From: Bacteroidota bacterium
Lineage (GTDB): Bacteria; Bacteroidota; Bacteroidia; Flavobacteriales; Schleiferiaceae
NCBI GenBank assembly: GCA_005786915.1
Contig: SYCM01000010.1
Location: forward strand, 1-16,112
Reading direction: 5' to 3'
DNA length: 16,112 nt
The notes below the pieces were generated by a model. It was not told the DNA's origin and made no database searches. It saw nothing but the letters and a program-made list of their open reading frames with translations. The first letter of the stretch is position 1. Each line of letters opens with the position of its first letter. Both the position numbers and the translations under genes were made by a program. Positions 8,601-14,760 of this stretch are shown here, piece after piece.

Positions 8601-9418
8601 CCATTCCCGTGTCGGGCACCGGTTCGTTTACGTTGAGCCTCATCGTGACCAACTTTTGCGGAAGTTCCGACACCAGCCAGGTTACCGTGAATATTTGCGC
8701 CCCGTTGGGCGGCGGATTTAGCCACACGGTCAACGGAAACACCGTGAGCTTCACGAGCCTCGCCGTGAACTCGTCGGGCCAGCTGTGGGACTTTGGCGAC
8801 GGCAACCAAGGCAGCGGCCCCGCTCCGGTTCACACCTACGCCGGAACCGGTTCCTACACGGTCGTGATGCGGTCGTTCAACATCTGCGGCGACACAATAA
8901 CCTCGAGCCAAGTGGTGGTGACCTGCACCAAGCCGGCGGCGGAATGGACCGCGCAAATTCTCTCGTCGGGAGGCGCCGGAATGCGGGTTCAGTTCAACGC
9001 GACCCCCTGGTCGAGCGCGGACGCTGTAAACTTCCAATGGCTCTTTGGCGACGGCACCAACGGATCGGGCGCCAACCCTATCAAGACTTATGGGGTCCCC
9101 GGACTTTTCTACACGGTGACCTTGATTGCGTCCAATTCCTGCGGAGGGAAAGACACCTTGACCAAATCGCTTCAAACAGTTGGACTCGACGAACCGGCGG
9201 CGGTTGCCGCCTGGTACCCCAACCCGGCGCAACCCGGGCAGTGGATCACCAGTCCGGGCGATGCGCCCGTGTCCGTGGCGACCCTGACTGGCCAAATCCT
9301 GCACTGGGCCCAGCGCAGCGAAGCAGGCCAAACGCTCGTCTGCGTGCCGGAGAACTGCCCCGCCGGAGTGTACGTGCTCTGGCAAGAAGGGGTGGCGGTA
9401 CGGATTACGGTTCCATAA
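5618..9418 (+). CDS. Large modular surface protein: FN3, MAM-like jelly-roll and PKD repeats, T9SS C-terminal domain
   Basis: A 1266-residue exported protein. The signal peptide is MLQRLLLLLFLATGSLLAQ; an in-frame TTG at 5597 is rejected because it would put seven polar residues before it. Domains: FN3 (about 21-110), MAM-like/choice-of-anchor jelly roll (115-295), FN3 (301-388), jelly roll (394-572), FN3 (578-664), jelly roll (670-848), FN3 (853-943), then three PKD or PKD-like domains (950-1028, 1030-1103, 1108-1190; WDFGDG and FGDGTNGSG visible). The C-terminal about 75 residues (YPNP ... TGQ ... PAGVYVLW) fit a type A sorting domain of the type IX secretion system, so it is probably secreted or anchored on the cell surface. 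Each FN3 has a YGPxGF-like motif and a conserved Cys pair (for example C92 and C110), probably a disulfide. No catalytic domain is seen; adhesion or matrix binding is the likely role, by inference. Confidence 0.9.
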   Translation: MLQRLLLLLFLATGSLLAQPCSTAPGVSLVSRTASSISISTSSAAAFHRLEYGPLGFAPGSGTLTPWFSGNTYVVNGLSGSTGYDFYLRDSCSNGSKSPWSGYNGYATTCGTAATIPWVENFDQIFFTPRTSVNGLGGYMCGWIASPNEGYAWVSAPPFQVLPATGPQSDHSGRTKYLFADRFGAFTGNNTAVIRTPQINLAGATTPVVEFWYHMYGNQVDSLAVEATAVGNPNWVRLGVIANNPTLFSSKTSPWQQQIYPLTMFTNQTVTIRFVAKSSATFPFNARVAIDDLRVGQANGCIAPSNLNFSAVQANSALVGLILGSSQHHQLSYGAPGLGAGNGTVKRFSGTSTSLTGLTPNTTYEAWIRDSCSPTSFSNWVGPVSFTTGCLAVAAPWSESFDGPTWTVPPFNQAGTWPSCWDRPTNQGMTYVVGPPQFNSFSTGPSEDHGSGANGKYVFLESVGFTNGSTGLFKTPWINLSPLAVPELTFWYHAYGFQISGTQLHVEDTAGVFTQVWSSTGQLQAAQTDPWTEVTVSLAAFANKKIRLRWTGAATSSFASLAQSAIDDIDIHATPTCPKPQNFAVTTTNSTSATLSWTVGSSPWVIKYGPVGFNPSASGTRVVAASNPFTVTGLTPSTTYQFYVKDTCGPTSVSAWSTAVTATTTCATISAPSTENFQSSAWGVGTWPNLEGTISPCWSRSAGSAASEFFWTVGQGPMQAGNTGPNQGINGGKYMFTSGFGNTGVNQATLTSPWINTTPLNVPMLRFSSHMYGGVIDRLQVFIDSGAGWQSILIILPGNQPAATSAWTLHEIQLPNYADKTVRFRFRGEKTTVAGYAEIGLDEFAVVEAPLPSCAAPSNLSASGVTVNTAQIAFTPGGASTRIARGPVGFVPNAATTLATGITSPYVLTGLNANTTYHVYLKDTCSSVGLASSWVGPLAFTTQPCPPVSASFTYNVVSGNLIMNAQNISATSNYAWTLLNSSGATVATRTGGSSTIPVSGTGSFTLSLIVTNFCGSSDTSQVTVNICAPLGGGFSHTVNGNTVSFTSLAVNSSGQLWDFGDGNQGSGPAPVHTYAGTGSYTVVMRSFNICGDTITSSQVVVTCTKPAAEWTAQILSSGGAGMRVQFNATPWSSADAVNFQWLFGDGTNGSGANPIKTYGVPGLFYTVTLIASNSCGGKDTLTKSLQTVGLDEPAAVAAWYPNPAQPGQWITSPGDAPVSVATLTGQILHWAQRSEAGQTLVCVPENCPAGVYVLWQEGVAVRITVP

Positions 9419-9434
9419 CCGTTTAATAACGGTT
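9417..9434 (+). terminator. Weak hairpin after the FN3/PKD gene
   Basis: AACCGTT (9417-9423) and AACGGTT (9428-9434) form a 7-bp stem with a TAAT loop. The left arm overlaps the TAA stop codon. Only three T follow the stem base, so it is at best a weak intrinsic terminator. No better one is seen before the next gene. Confidence 0.35.
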
Positions 9435-9476
9435 TCGTAGCCTGGGGACTGCGCCAAGCAAAATCGGCTTAACACC

Positions 9477-9513
9477 ATTAGATGAGTTTTGAGGATACTC
9501 AAAATCATCTAGT
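9477..9513 (+). promoter_or_regulatory. Long interrupted palindrome abutting the receptor start codon
   Basis: Left arm 9477-9485 plus 9487-9493 pairs with 9498-9504 plus 9505-9513: 16 pairs (one G-U), one bulged G at 9486 and a GATA loop at 9494-9497. It ends one base before the ATG at 9515. In RNA it would be a stable stem pressed against the initiation site; in DNA it could be an operator. It has no T run after it, so it is not an intrinsic terminator. Confidence 0.65.
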
Positions 9514-9514
9514 T

Positions 9515-12238
9515 ATGAAAAACCTTTTTACCCTTTTCGTGCTCGCATGGTGCAGCGTTTCTGCTGCCTATGCTCAAAGCAGCATTAGCGGCCAAGCGGT
9601 CGATGAGGCCAACATTGCCCTTCCCGGTGCCGTGGTCACCTTGGACAGCCGCCGTTCTACCACGACGGACTTGAACGGTCGGTTTTCCTTTACCGGAGTA
9701 TCGGCCGACATGCACGTTGTGAAACTCGTGTACGCGAGCTACGTGACCGTTGAAGCCAATGTAAATACTTCAAATGGCAACCAATTTGTGGTTCTTAAAA
9801 CGAAGCCTGGAACGACCGAATTGGGCGAAATTGAAGTTGTGGGTTCGCTCCTACAGGGACAGGCCAAAGCCTTGAATCGCCAAAAGAGCAACATTAACGC
9901 ATCGAATGTGGTGTCTTCAGACCAGGTTGGACGCTTTCCCGACGACAACATTGGAGACGCCGCAAAGCGCATTCCCGGCATCACGATGCAGAACGACCAA
10001 GGCGAGGCCCGCAACATTATTGTTCGCGGATTGGCTCCCCAGCTGAACTCGGTAACCATCAACGGCGAACGCATTCCCTCTGCTGAAGGCGACAACCGCA
10101 ACATCCAGATGGACTTGATTGCTGCCGACATGATTCAAACGATTGAAGTGTCGAAAGCGCTTACCCCCGATATGGATGCGGACGCCATTGGCGGATCAGT
10201 GAACTTGGTTACCCGCGCCGCCCCCGCAGGTCAGCGCATTGTGGTTACGGGCGGAGCCCTTTACAACTCCCTGAGTCAAGCGGTAACACCCAACGGATCG
10301 TTTACCTACGGAAACCGCTTTGCCAAAGACAAAATGGGAATCGTTGCAAGCGCTTCGAGCAAGGACCACGTATTTGGTTCGGATAATGCCGAGTTCGAGT
10401 GGAACTTTGACGACGCAGCAAGTCCCTACATCTTTAACTACGAAGTGCGCGAATACCACGTGCGCCGCCTTCGCCAGAATCTATCTGCCAACCTCGACTT
10501 CCGCTTGGCGCCCGGCCACACCCTTTTCTTTCAGTCGATGTACAGCAACCGAAAGGACTGGGAAAACCGATTCCGCTTGCGCTTTAAAGATGTCGAACGC
10601 CAAGAAGACGGCACCTATGTTGGAGAACTCCGCATGCAAACCAAAGGCGGATCGAATGATGTGGACAACGCCCGATTGGAAGATCAAACCATGTACAATT
10701 TGGCCCTTCGCGGAGAGCATCTTTTGGGCAAACTCCGCATGGACTGGAGCGTGAGTCGCTCGTTCGCAAATGAGCTTCGTCCTGATGAGCGCTACATTCA
10801 GTTCCGAAAGAAGAACGCAGAGGTCGTGTTTGCGGATATGGATCCCACGACCCCGTACATGCTCCCCGCGTCAGTGGGTTTGGCCCTTTCGGACTACGGA
10901 CTCCACGAACTCACCCAGCAGCAGCAAAACACGTACGACCAGGATAACAATGCACGACTGGACTTCACGCTTCCCGTTGGCAAGGGCAATTTAAAATTTG
11001 GTGCGCGCTACCGGGGCAAAGTAAAATTCCGCGACGTGACCTTTAATGAGTACGAATTTGTCGATGGCGACCAAGAGCCCAGCTTTGACGACCTGAGCAT
11101 CAAGTACGACGCCGCGCGCGCCGACCGCTACATGGCCGGAGATTACTGGAATTTCGCCGCAGGCAAGAGCTTTATTTCTAAAGACTACCTCGGTGGGCTC
11201 GACCTCGACAACAGCGCACTTTTTGAAAGCACGTCAGTACCTGCCGAGTTTGCCGCGACCAACTACGATGCGACCGAAAACATTTTGGGCGCCTACGCCA
11301 TGTACAGCGCTACCGCAGGAAAACTGGAGTACACCGCGGGCGTACGGGTAGAAAACACTTCAAACGTTTACAACGGTTTTGCCTTTGACCTTGACGAAGA
11401 AACCTCAGCAGACACTTCAGGCACCGGTAACTACACCAACCTGCTTCCTAGCGTGCTTTTAAAGTACAATTTGAGCAGCCGTAGCCTGATCCGCGGATCG
11501 GTTACGTCCACTTTGGCGCGGCCAAACTACTACGACCTGGTTCCGTACATCTCGTTCTCGCGCGACGACCTCGAGGCGGAATTCGGAAACCCCGAGCTCA
11601 AGGCAGCTACGGCTACAAACGTGGACTTGAGCTACGAAAACTACCTCCCGAACGTGGGATTGATCAGCGCCGGAGTCTTCTACAAGCGCATCAACAACTT
11701 CATTTACACGGAATCAATCAACGATTTCGAATACAAGGGAACAACTTATGACGCGCAAACGCCGAAAAACGGTGAAGTTGCCACGGTTCAGGGATTGGAA
11801 CTTGCCTTTCAACGCACCCTGGGCAAGTCTGGATTTGCTAAGAATCTGAACCTCTACACCAACGCAACCTTTACGGCGTCACAGACCACAGGGGTTCGCG
11901 ACGGCGAGAACATCGCTCTGGCCGGAACCGCTCCGATCATGCTCAACGCTTCACTTGCCTACGACGCCAAGAAGTTCACGGCCCGCGTAAGCTTCAACCA
12001 CTCCCAAGGCTATGTAGATGAGTACGGCGGCGACACGTATTCTGATCGTTTCTATGGGGACCAAAGCTTTGTAGACCTCAATGCGTACTACGCGCTGACA
12101 CCAAAGTTGCGCGTGTTCATTGACCTGAACAACTTGACGAACCAGCCCCTGCGCTACTACCAATTCGAAGAGCAATACACCATGCAGATGGAGTACTACG
12201 GATTCCGCGCCAAACTCGGCGTGAAGCTCGACCTCTAA
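9515..12238 (+). CDS. TonB-dependent receptor (TonB-Xanth-Caul type) with N-terminal carboxypeptidase-regulatory-like domain
   Basis: A 907-residue outer-membrane importer. The signal peptide is MKNLFTLFVLAWCSVSAAYA (1-20), followed by a CarboxypepD_reg-like domain (about 22-96: ISGQAVDEANIALPGAVV ... DLNGRFSF). A linker with a TonB-box-like segment (ELGEIEVVG, 102-110) leads to the plug (about 120-235). The plug has strong motifs of the receptor family first named from Xanthomonas and Caulobacter: RIPGITMQNDQGEARNIIVR (153-172) and the run ALTPDMDADAIGGSVNL (215-231). The barrel fills the rest and ends YYGFRAKLGVKLDL. An in-frame ATG at 9482 is rejected: it lies within the upstream palindrome and would place a polar stretch before the signal peptide. 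By eye the gene is less GC-rich than its neighbours. Related receptors are sometimes linked to carbohydrate or phosphorylated substrates; the ligand is not shown here. Confidence 0.93.
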   Translation: MKNLFTLFVLAWCSVSAAYAQSSISGQAVDEANIALPGAVVTLDSRRSTTTDLNGRFSFTGVSADMHVVKLVYASYVTVEANVNTSNGNQFVVLKTKPGTTELGEIEVVGSLLQGQAKALNRQKSNINASNVVSSDQVGRFPDDNIGDAAKRIPGITMQNDQGEARNIIVRGLAPQLNSVTINGERIPSAEGDNRNIQMDLIAADMIQTIEVSKALTPDMDADAIGGSVNLVTRAAPAGQRIVVTGGALYNSLSQAVTPNGSFTYGNRFAKDKMGIVASASSKDHVFGSDNAEFEWNFDDAASPYIFNYEVREYHVRRLRQNLSANLDFRLAPGHTLFFQSMYSNRKDWENRFRLRFKDVERQEDGTYVGELRMQTKGGSNDVDNARLEDQTMYNLALRGEHLLGKLRMDWSVSRSFANELRPDERYIQFRKKNAEVVFADMDPTTPYMLPASVGLALSDYGLHELTQQQQNTYDQDNNARLDFTLPVGKGNLKFGARYRGKVKFRDVTFNEYEFVDGDQEPSFDDLSIKYDAARADRYMAGDYWNFAAGKSFISKDYLGGLDLDNSALFESTSVPAEFAATNYDATENILGAYAMYSATAGKLEYTAGVRVENTSNVYNGFAFDLDEETSADTSGTGNYTNLLPSVLLKYNLSSRSLIRGSVTSTLARPNYYDLVPYISFSRDDLEAEFGNPELKAATATNVDLSYENYLPNVGLISAGVFYKRINNFIYTESINDFEYKGTTYDAQTPKNGEVATVQGLELAFQRTLGKSGFAKNLNLYTNATFTASQTTGVRDGENIALAGTAPIMLNASLAYDAKKFTARVSFNHSQGYVDEYGGDTYSDRFYGDQSFVDLNAYYALTPKLRVFIDLNNLTNQPLRYYQFEEQYTMQMEYYGFRAKLGVKLDL

Positions 12239-12260
12239 TCGGTTTCGGCGATCGTTACGA

Positions 12261-12288
12261 CCCGCCGGCGCATGCCGGCGGGTTTTTT
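12261..12288 (+). terminator. Intrinsic terminator of the large receptor gene
   Basis: A perfect 9-bp GC-rich stem (CCCGCCGGC at 12261-12269, GCCGGCGGG at 12274-12282) with a GCAT loop is followed by six T (12283-12288). It lies 23 bases after the stop codon. Its T run overlaps the stop codon of the converging gene. On the minus strand no T run follows, so it mainly serves the plus strand. Confidence 0.92.
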
Positions 12289-13237
12289 AATTCCGCACGT
12301 AGCGGTGCACTTGGGGCGGAAGGCCGGCGGCCTTTTCGCTGAGCAGAACATAAGATCCGTCAGGGAGCCATGCAAAAATTTCGCCCTGGGCCTCTTGCTC
12401 GGTGTACGGTAGCTGGGTGGGAACTCGCTGAAGCACGTCGCAGGCCGCCTCAGTGGGCGATGCATCCCAATAGTAGAGCCGGCCGTAGCTGCGCACCACG
12501 ATCGGCGATCGCCCGTTGGGCAACTGAAGGCGGTCCGCCGCGGTGGTCATGAATAGGGGCAAATCACCGAGGTACTTCGCGGTATCTCCGCCTAAGGTCG
12601 GTTCGGACGGAAGCACGTAGATTCGGTTGCGCAGGTCCCGCTTGGAAACGAGGTACATGCGGCCATCCGGATCGGCAAACATGGATTCGGCGTCCCGTGG
12701 ACCGTCGGCATAGGTATAGGTCCACACCTTGGTCGCCGTGGGCTGGTGGCTTTGTATGGCGGAACCTGCGGTATCAATTCCCGTCGGCTCAGGGAGCGCA
12801 TAAATCCGGCGCATAGGGCGGAGGCCTTCGTTGTCGCCGATTTCACCGATTCCCAACCACCGTTGCCCATTGGCATCCGTCCAGTGGGCCAGGTCCTCCC
12901 AGTCTTCGTTGGTCCAGCCCATGGTAAGCTGCAGTCGGCTCATCACCCGACCGTTGCGAACGTCGACGAGGTAGAGCATGGGTCCGACTCCGCCGTCTTC
13001 AATCACCCAAATGGCGTGGGGCGCCCAGGAGCAGTGTACGGCCCCAGACGCCTCGTCGAGTGCCACAAACCCGGCGCTCAAGCGCGGAACCGTATCAAAG
13101 CCCGGCTGCGGCGCCAACGACGTGACGTCGTAGTTCACCGAAAAGGGAACGTAGGGTTCGGGCTGGGGCTCGCGGCAGGACTGGGCGGCTGCTACTGCCG
13201 GCAGAAGGCTCCAAAGAATGAAGTTGGTTGGGCGCAT
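12287..13237 (-). CDS. Exported protein of unknown function, probably beta-propeller-like
   Basis: A 316-residue protein with an N-terminal signal sequence (MRPTNFILWSLLPAVAAAQS); Cys21 follows AQS, a poor lipobox, so lipid attachment is uncertain. Visible motifs: NEDWEDLAHW (110-119), GIGEIGDN (129-136), RIYALPEP (144-151), TYADGPRDAESMF (175-187), GRMYLVSKR (192-200) and a C-terminal EIFAWLPDGSYVLLSEK (286-302). The pattern of WEDLA, then IGDNxxxR...IY, then DAEsm...d..G.lY.vsK is one I recall from secreted proteins, thought to fold as beta propellers and often called hypothetical; I cannot name an enzyme activity. The ATG at 13237 is preferred over an in-frame TTG two codons earlier, because that TTG is part of the TAGGTTTG promoter box. 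It is divergent from the phosphatase gene and convergent with the large receptor, so it could act with either. Confidence 0.75.
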   Translation of the reverse strand: MRPTNFILWSLLPAVAAAQSCREPQPEPYVPFSVNYDVTSLAPQPGFDTVPRLSAGFVALDEASGAVHCSWAPHAIWVIEDGGVGPMLYLVDVRNGRVMSRLQLTMGWTNEDWEDLAHWTDANGQRWLGIGEIGDNEGLRPMRRIYALPEPTGIDTAGSAIQSHQPTATKVWTYTYADGPRDAESMFADPDGRMYLVSKRDLRNRIYVLPSEPTLGGDTAKYLGDLPLFMTTAADRLQLPNGRSPIVVRSYGRLYYWDASPTEAACDVLQRVPTQLPYTEQEAQGEIFAWLPDGSYVLLSEKAAGLPPQVHRYVRN

Positions 13238-13240
13238 ACG

Positions 13241-13298
13241 CAAACCTACAAACTTGATGTTTTGGTAACGTTAGGCCCTGGCCCCGAGTCTACCTTTA
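13241..13298. promoter_or_regulatory. Mirror-symmetric divergent promoter region with central TAACGTTA palindrome
   Basis: The minus strand has TAGGTTTG (13248-13241), an exact TAnnTTTG match, 3 bases before the ATG at 13237. The plus strand has TACCTTTA (13291-13298), one mismatch, 3 bases before the ATG at 13302. The palindrome TAACGTTA (13266-13273) is exactly in the middle: on each side GTTA is followed by a 17-base spacer to the box. Neither strand has a TTTG at 19 bases, so the central palindrome may serve as a shared -33 or as an operator. Confidence 0.5.
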
Positions 13299-13301
13299 AG
13301 T

Positions 13302-14303
13302 ATGATCTACCGCACTATCCTATTCGGCATTGTATTCGCCGCCCTCGCAAGCTGCCAACCCTCGGCGGAACCCGCCACCGCTGCCCCAGTCGCTTATCCC
13401 GCACGCAGCGAGGCCCCCATCTTTCGGAGCCTCATTTTTGGCGACTGGGGACGCATGGGCATTGACCCGCAAATGCAGACTTCCCAAGAAATGGCCGACT
13501 ACGCCCGCGAATTTCCGCTCGACTTTATCGTGAGCACGGGCGACAACTTCTACGACAACGGCGTCACCGGGGTCGACGACCTTCACTGGACCCATTCGTT
13601 TGAAAAGGTCTACAGCGATTCCAGCTTGTTTGCGCCATGGTACGTTGTTTTGGGCAACCACGACTACCGCGGCAACATCGAAGCGCAAATGGAGTACCGG
13701 TCGCCGAATTCCGACCGCTGGAAGATGCCCGCCAAAAACTACGTGAAGACCTGGACCCGAGATGGAGTCAAGCTTGCGTTGGTGTTCATTGATACCTCGC
13801 CGACCGAAGACCAGTACTACAGCGAAGAGAAGTACCGTCGCGTATGGCAGGAGGATTCCGCGGCACAAAAAGCATGGTTCCGCGCCGTCATGGATACGTT
13901 GAAGGCCGACTACCGCGTCGTGGTAGGCCACCACCCCCTTTATTCGGGCGGAAAGCGCATGGGTGCCAAAACCCAAAGCCACCTCGACCACTGGGGGCCG
14001 CTCTTTGCCCAGTATAAGGTTCGCACGTACCTCTGCGGCCACGAGCACGACCTGCAGCACATTCAGGCCAAGCTGGCCGGTGGGCATACCCTAAACCACG
14101 TGGTGACTGGTGCCGGTAGTGAAGTCCGCGAAACGGGTGAAATTCAGAGCGGCGCCTACGAAGGGGACCAAGCCAAAACCATTTATTCACGCTCCGCCAA
14201 TGGATTTATGATCTTGGACGTGCACCGAGATGCTGCCGTCGCTACCTTGTGGTCCGGTGGACAGCCCGTACACCAATTCACGATTAAACCCGACAACCTA
14301 TGA
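13302..14303 (+). CDS. Purple-acid-phosphatase-like metallophosphoesterase lipoprotein (TRAP/ACP5-like)
   Basis: A 333-residue secreted phosphatase that should hydrolyse phosphate monoesters outside the cytoplasm. Residues 1-18 form a lipoprotein signal with lipobox LASC (Cys18). All metal-ligand motifs of the small purple acid phosphatases are present in order: GDWG (Asp48), GDNFY (Asp81, Tyr84), GNHD (Asn119), GHHP (His210) and GHEH (His247, His249). Tyr84 is the residue that gives purple acid phosphatases their colour by binding Fe(III). The stretch GDNFYDNGVTGVDD and the Gln after GHEH resemble mammalian tartrate-resistant acid phosphatase. The start at 13302 gives the lipobox signal. Its last bases overlap the next gene (ATGA), so the two are co-transcribed and probably translationally coupled. 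The true substrate is not shown; phosphoprotein and nucleotide phosphatase roles are also possible. Confidence 0.9.
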   Translation: MIYRTILFGIVFAALASCQPSAEPATAAPVAYPARSEAPIFRSLIFGDWGRMGIDPQMQTSQEMADYAREFPLDFIVSTGDNFYDNGVTGVDDLHWTHSFEKVYSDSSLFAPWYVVLGNHDYRGNIEAQMEYRSPNSDRWKMPAKNYVKTWTRDGVKLALVFIDTSPTEDQYYSEEKYRRVWQEDSAAQKAWFRAVMDTLKADYRVVVGHHPLYSGGKRMGAKTQSHLDHWGPLFAQYKVRTYLCGHEHDLQHIQAKLAGGHTLNHVVTGAGSEVRETGEIQSGAYEGDQAKTIYSRSANGFMILDVHRDAAVATLWSGGQPVHQFTIKPDNL

Positions 14304-14602
14304 GCCAGCCCACTGCCCAGCAAATTCTCGATACCCTTTGCGATGCCTACGGCACCACGTTGGCCGAGGTCCTGTCGCACCTCGACGCCGAATCCGAGAT
14401 TCCGGCCGACGTGCAAGCCGCCGAAGAAGTCATGAAGATGGTCTTCAGCGGAATCATCAACGAAGCCTTTGACGAGGGACGCGCCCGCACCGTCGAAATG
14501 GAAGAAGACGACCGGTTCGGCGTGCTGATCGACGAGGACTTCCTTGAAGAAATTGGGTTCGAGCTCGACTTTGACGAAGTCGGCGAGGACGAAGAAGAAT
14601 AA
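14300..14602 (+). CDS. Small, very acidic protein of unknown function
   Basis: A 100-residue protein whose ATG overlaps the phosphatase TGA (ATGA, 14300-14303). It contains 31 Asp/Glu against four Lys/Arg, with the acidic residues concentrated in the last 50 (EMEEDDRF, DEDFLEE, LDFDEVGEDEEE). The first half (QQILDTLCDAYGTTLAEVLSHL) looks helical. There is no signal peptide or membrane segment, so it should be cytoplasmic, unlike its exported partner. I do not recognise the family. The overlap and the uninterrupted coding pattern make it a real gene. A role linked to the phosphatase is not required by this arrangement. Confidence 0.7.
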   Translation: MSQPTAQQILDTLCDAYGTTLAEVLSHLDAESEIPADVQAAEEVMKMVFSGIINEAFDEGRARTVEMEEDDRFGVLIDEDFLEEIGFELDFDEVGEDEEE

Positions 14603-14720
14603 CGCCCATTTTACCTGCGCCTAAGGTAGCGGCACGTGCTTTGTATACAGAAGTTCGGAACCGCTTCTCGCTCTGCGTTTCGTAGGGTGTTAAGGTGTTA
14701 AGGTAAATTTGGTTCCACAG
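14603..14720. other. Non-coding stretch with an 8-bp tandem repeat
   Basis: This stretch, upstream of the terminator, holds no convincing gene or structured RNA. It contains the direct repeat GGTGTTAA twice in tandem (14686-14693 and 14694-14701). A TAAATTTG box (14704-14711) fits the TAnnTTTG promoter consensus; a weak TTCG lies 21 bases before it (14679-14682). Confidence 0.4.
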
Positions 14721-14747
14721 AAAGCCCGCAGCAATGCGGGCTTTTTT
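14721..14747 (+). terminator. Intrinsic terminator before the membrane protein gene
   Basis: A perfect 10-bp stem (AAAGCCCGCA at 14721-14730, TGCGGGCTTT at 14735-14744) is capped by a GCAA tetraloop (GNRA type) and has a run of six T at 14742-14747. It would end the phosphatase/acidic protein transcript. It stands only 13 bases before the next ATG. Confidence 0.9.
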
Positions 14748-14749
14748 GC

Positions 14750-14757
14750 TACTTTTA
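14750..14757 (+). promoter_or_regulatory. Possible -7 box (TACTTTTA) of the membrane protein gene
   Basis: TACTTTTA lies 3 bases before the ATG at 14761. It closely mirrors the phosphatase start (TACCTTTA, 3 bases, ATG): the 14-base pattern TACYTTTAAGYATG is shared by both. A -33 element would fall inside the terminator stem and is not recognisable. Confidence 0.35.
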
Positions 14758-14760
14758 AGC

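Noticed and set aside
8327..9508. A 393-codon open frame on the minus strand opposite the FN3/PKD gene
   Set aside because: It lies antisense to a clear multi-domain gene with sorting domain. Its translation is Arg/His/Gly/Val-rich without domains, as expected for a shadow frame in GC-rich DNA.
13261..13298. TTTG at 13261-13264 as the -33 element for the phosphatase promoter
   Set aside because: The spacer to TACCTTTA would be 26 bases, outside the usual range of about 17-23.
13320..14087. A 255-codon open frame on the minus strand opposite the phosphatase
   Set aside because: The opposite strand carries all metal-ligand motifs of a phosphatase in order; this frame has only low-complexity Val/Gly/His sequence.
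14603..14760. Possible tRNA or structured small RNA in the gap before the membrane protein
   Set aside because: A GTTC...GGAAC-like stretch looked like a T arm, but there is no matching acceptor stem, anticodon arm or spacing. Only the terminator at the end is convincing.
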